Assembly (NCBI RefSeq): GCF_003046185.1
Contig: NZ_PZZL01000002.1
Location: 186,001-250,000, forward strand
Direction of reading: 5' to 3'
Origin: Phreatobacter oligotrophus
GTDB lineage: Bacteria > Pseudomonadota > Alphaproteobacteria > Rhizobiales > Phreatobacteraceae
Length of the DNA: 64,000 nt
In this document: positions 63,579-64,000 of the stretch, one piece after another
How positions within the stretch are numbered: the first letter of the stretch is position 1
How the letters are laid out: each line of letters opens with the position of its first letter
Program-made: the position numbers and the translations under genes
Notes under the pieces: model-generated
Told to the model about the DNA's origin: nothing
The model's input: only the letters and a program-made list of their open reading frames with translations
The model's database searches: none

Positions 63579-64000
63579 TCACCGGGCGTCGGCGAAGATG
63601 TCCTTGTCCTTATTCTCGGGCACGAAGATCGCGCCGATCACGACGGTCACCATGGCGATGACGATCGGGTACCAGAGGCCGTAATAGATGTCGCCGGTCT
63701 GCGCGATCATCGCGAAGGACGTGGCGGGCATCAGGCCGCCGAACCAGCCGTTGCCGATGTGATAGGGCAGCGACATGCCGGTGTAGCGGATGCGGGTCGG
63801 GAAGAGTTCCACCAGCGCCGCGGCGATCGGGCCGTACACCATGGTGACGAGCACCACGAGGTAGGTCAGCACGAGGACCAGCGGGAAGACCTGCGCGTTG
63901 AACAGGTCGAAGAAGTGATTCATCTTCACCGTGGTCGGGTTCGGCGCGCCGGGCGGCGGGTAGCCGCCGGCGGCAAGGGCCGCATTCACCGCGCGGGTGA
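63579..64000 (-). CDS. MFS transporter (metabolite:H+ symporter type), C-terminal part
   Basis: The last ~140 residues of a 12-helix MFS protein are visible; the frame stays open to the right edge of the window. The segment VYGPIAAALVELFPTRIRYTG, followed by SLPYHIGNGWFGGLMP, is the second-half signature of the MHS family (ProP/ShiA/KgtP-like). That suggests uptake of an osmolyte or organic acid with protons. The end PENKDKDIFADAR is cytoplasmic. A GTG at 63989 is internal, not the start. Confidence 0.85.
   Translation of the reverse strand, partial: TRAVNAALAAGGYPPPGAPNPTTVKMNHFFDLFNAQVFPLVLVLTYLVVLVTMVYGPIAAALVELFPTRIRYTGMSLPYHIGNGWFGGLMPATSFAMIAQTGDIYYGLWYPIVIAMVTVVIGAIFVPENKDKDIFADAR

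Overview
The window reads as a chromosomal segment of a high-GC alphaproteobacterium, most likely of the order Hyphomicrobiales (Rhizobiales). The grounds are the conserved run miaB-ybeZ-ybeY-corC-lnt-HTH regulator-metK-trmB, a SAM-II riboswitch in front of metZ, a two-domain dCTP deaminase, the very high G+C at third codon positions, and many periplasmic binding proteins with twin-arginine-type leaders. The genus cannot be fixed from the sequence alone. There is no rRNA, CRISPR array, prophage or insertion sequence; two tRNA genes are present (Gln-UUG and Pro-CGG).

Layout. 1-81: 5' end of pncB. 396-9368: a transport and catabolism block. An oligopeptide/nickel-type ABC transporter with a VOC protein on the minus strand diverges from an FAD oxidoreductase, a cupin and a NIPSNAP-family protein on the plus strand, around a shared inverted repeat at 6847-6875. 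9740-17798: minus-strand metabolic genes (aldo/keto reductase, DUF3422, sulfatase, a TctC-type binding protein with its own promoter, a TPP enzyme, hemF). 17860-21586: a signalling block with a PAS histidine kinase, two output-less response regulators and a DUF3574 lipoprotein. 22498-29466: tRNA-Gln, an acyl-CoA ligase and a tight DUF898-M48 protease-DUF1499-M20 run. 30008-33310: tRNA-Pro, patatin, HAD phosphatase, thrC. 33314-38720: a branched-chain amino-acid ABC transporter (liv) split by a VapBC toxin-antitoxin pair. 38852-44351: nth, DUF2244, YbaK-like, Ada-like alkyltransferase, MATE exporter, pyrD. 44606-47164: metZ with a complete SAM-II riboswitch/terminator leader, divergent from dcd. 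48469-58913: the miaB-to-trmB housekeeping run. 59267-63176: two related chemoreceptors facing each other across a DUF2147 gene. 63579-64000: the C-terminal part of an MFS transporter.

The most unusual region lies between trmB and metK. Two paralogous secreted proteins stand in tandem (49370 and 50124), and the spacer between them holds a decayed, internally deleted piece of metK (49937-50020). The simplest reading is a tandem duplication of 'secreted gene plus 3' part of metK', in which the extra metK piece has since eroded. The metK leader (52043-52105) consists of four abutting inverted repeats that match no SAM riboswitch class I recognise. Methionine/SAM metabolism is thus represented by thrC, metZ (SAM-II controlled) and metK (possible separate leader control).

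Intergenic gaps are populated by three families of short palindromic repeats (A, B and C below). One copy sits inside the ABC operon, between the binding-protein gene and the permease genes.
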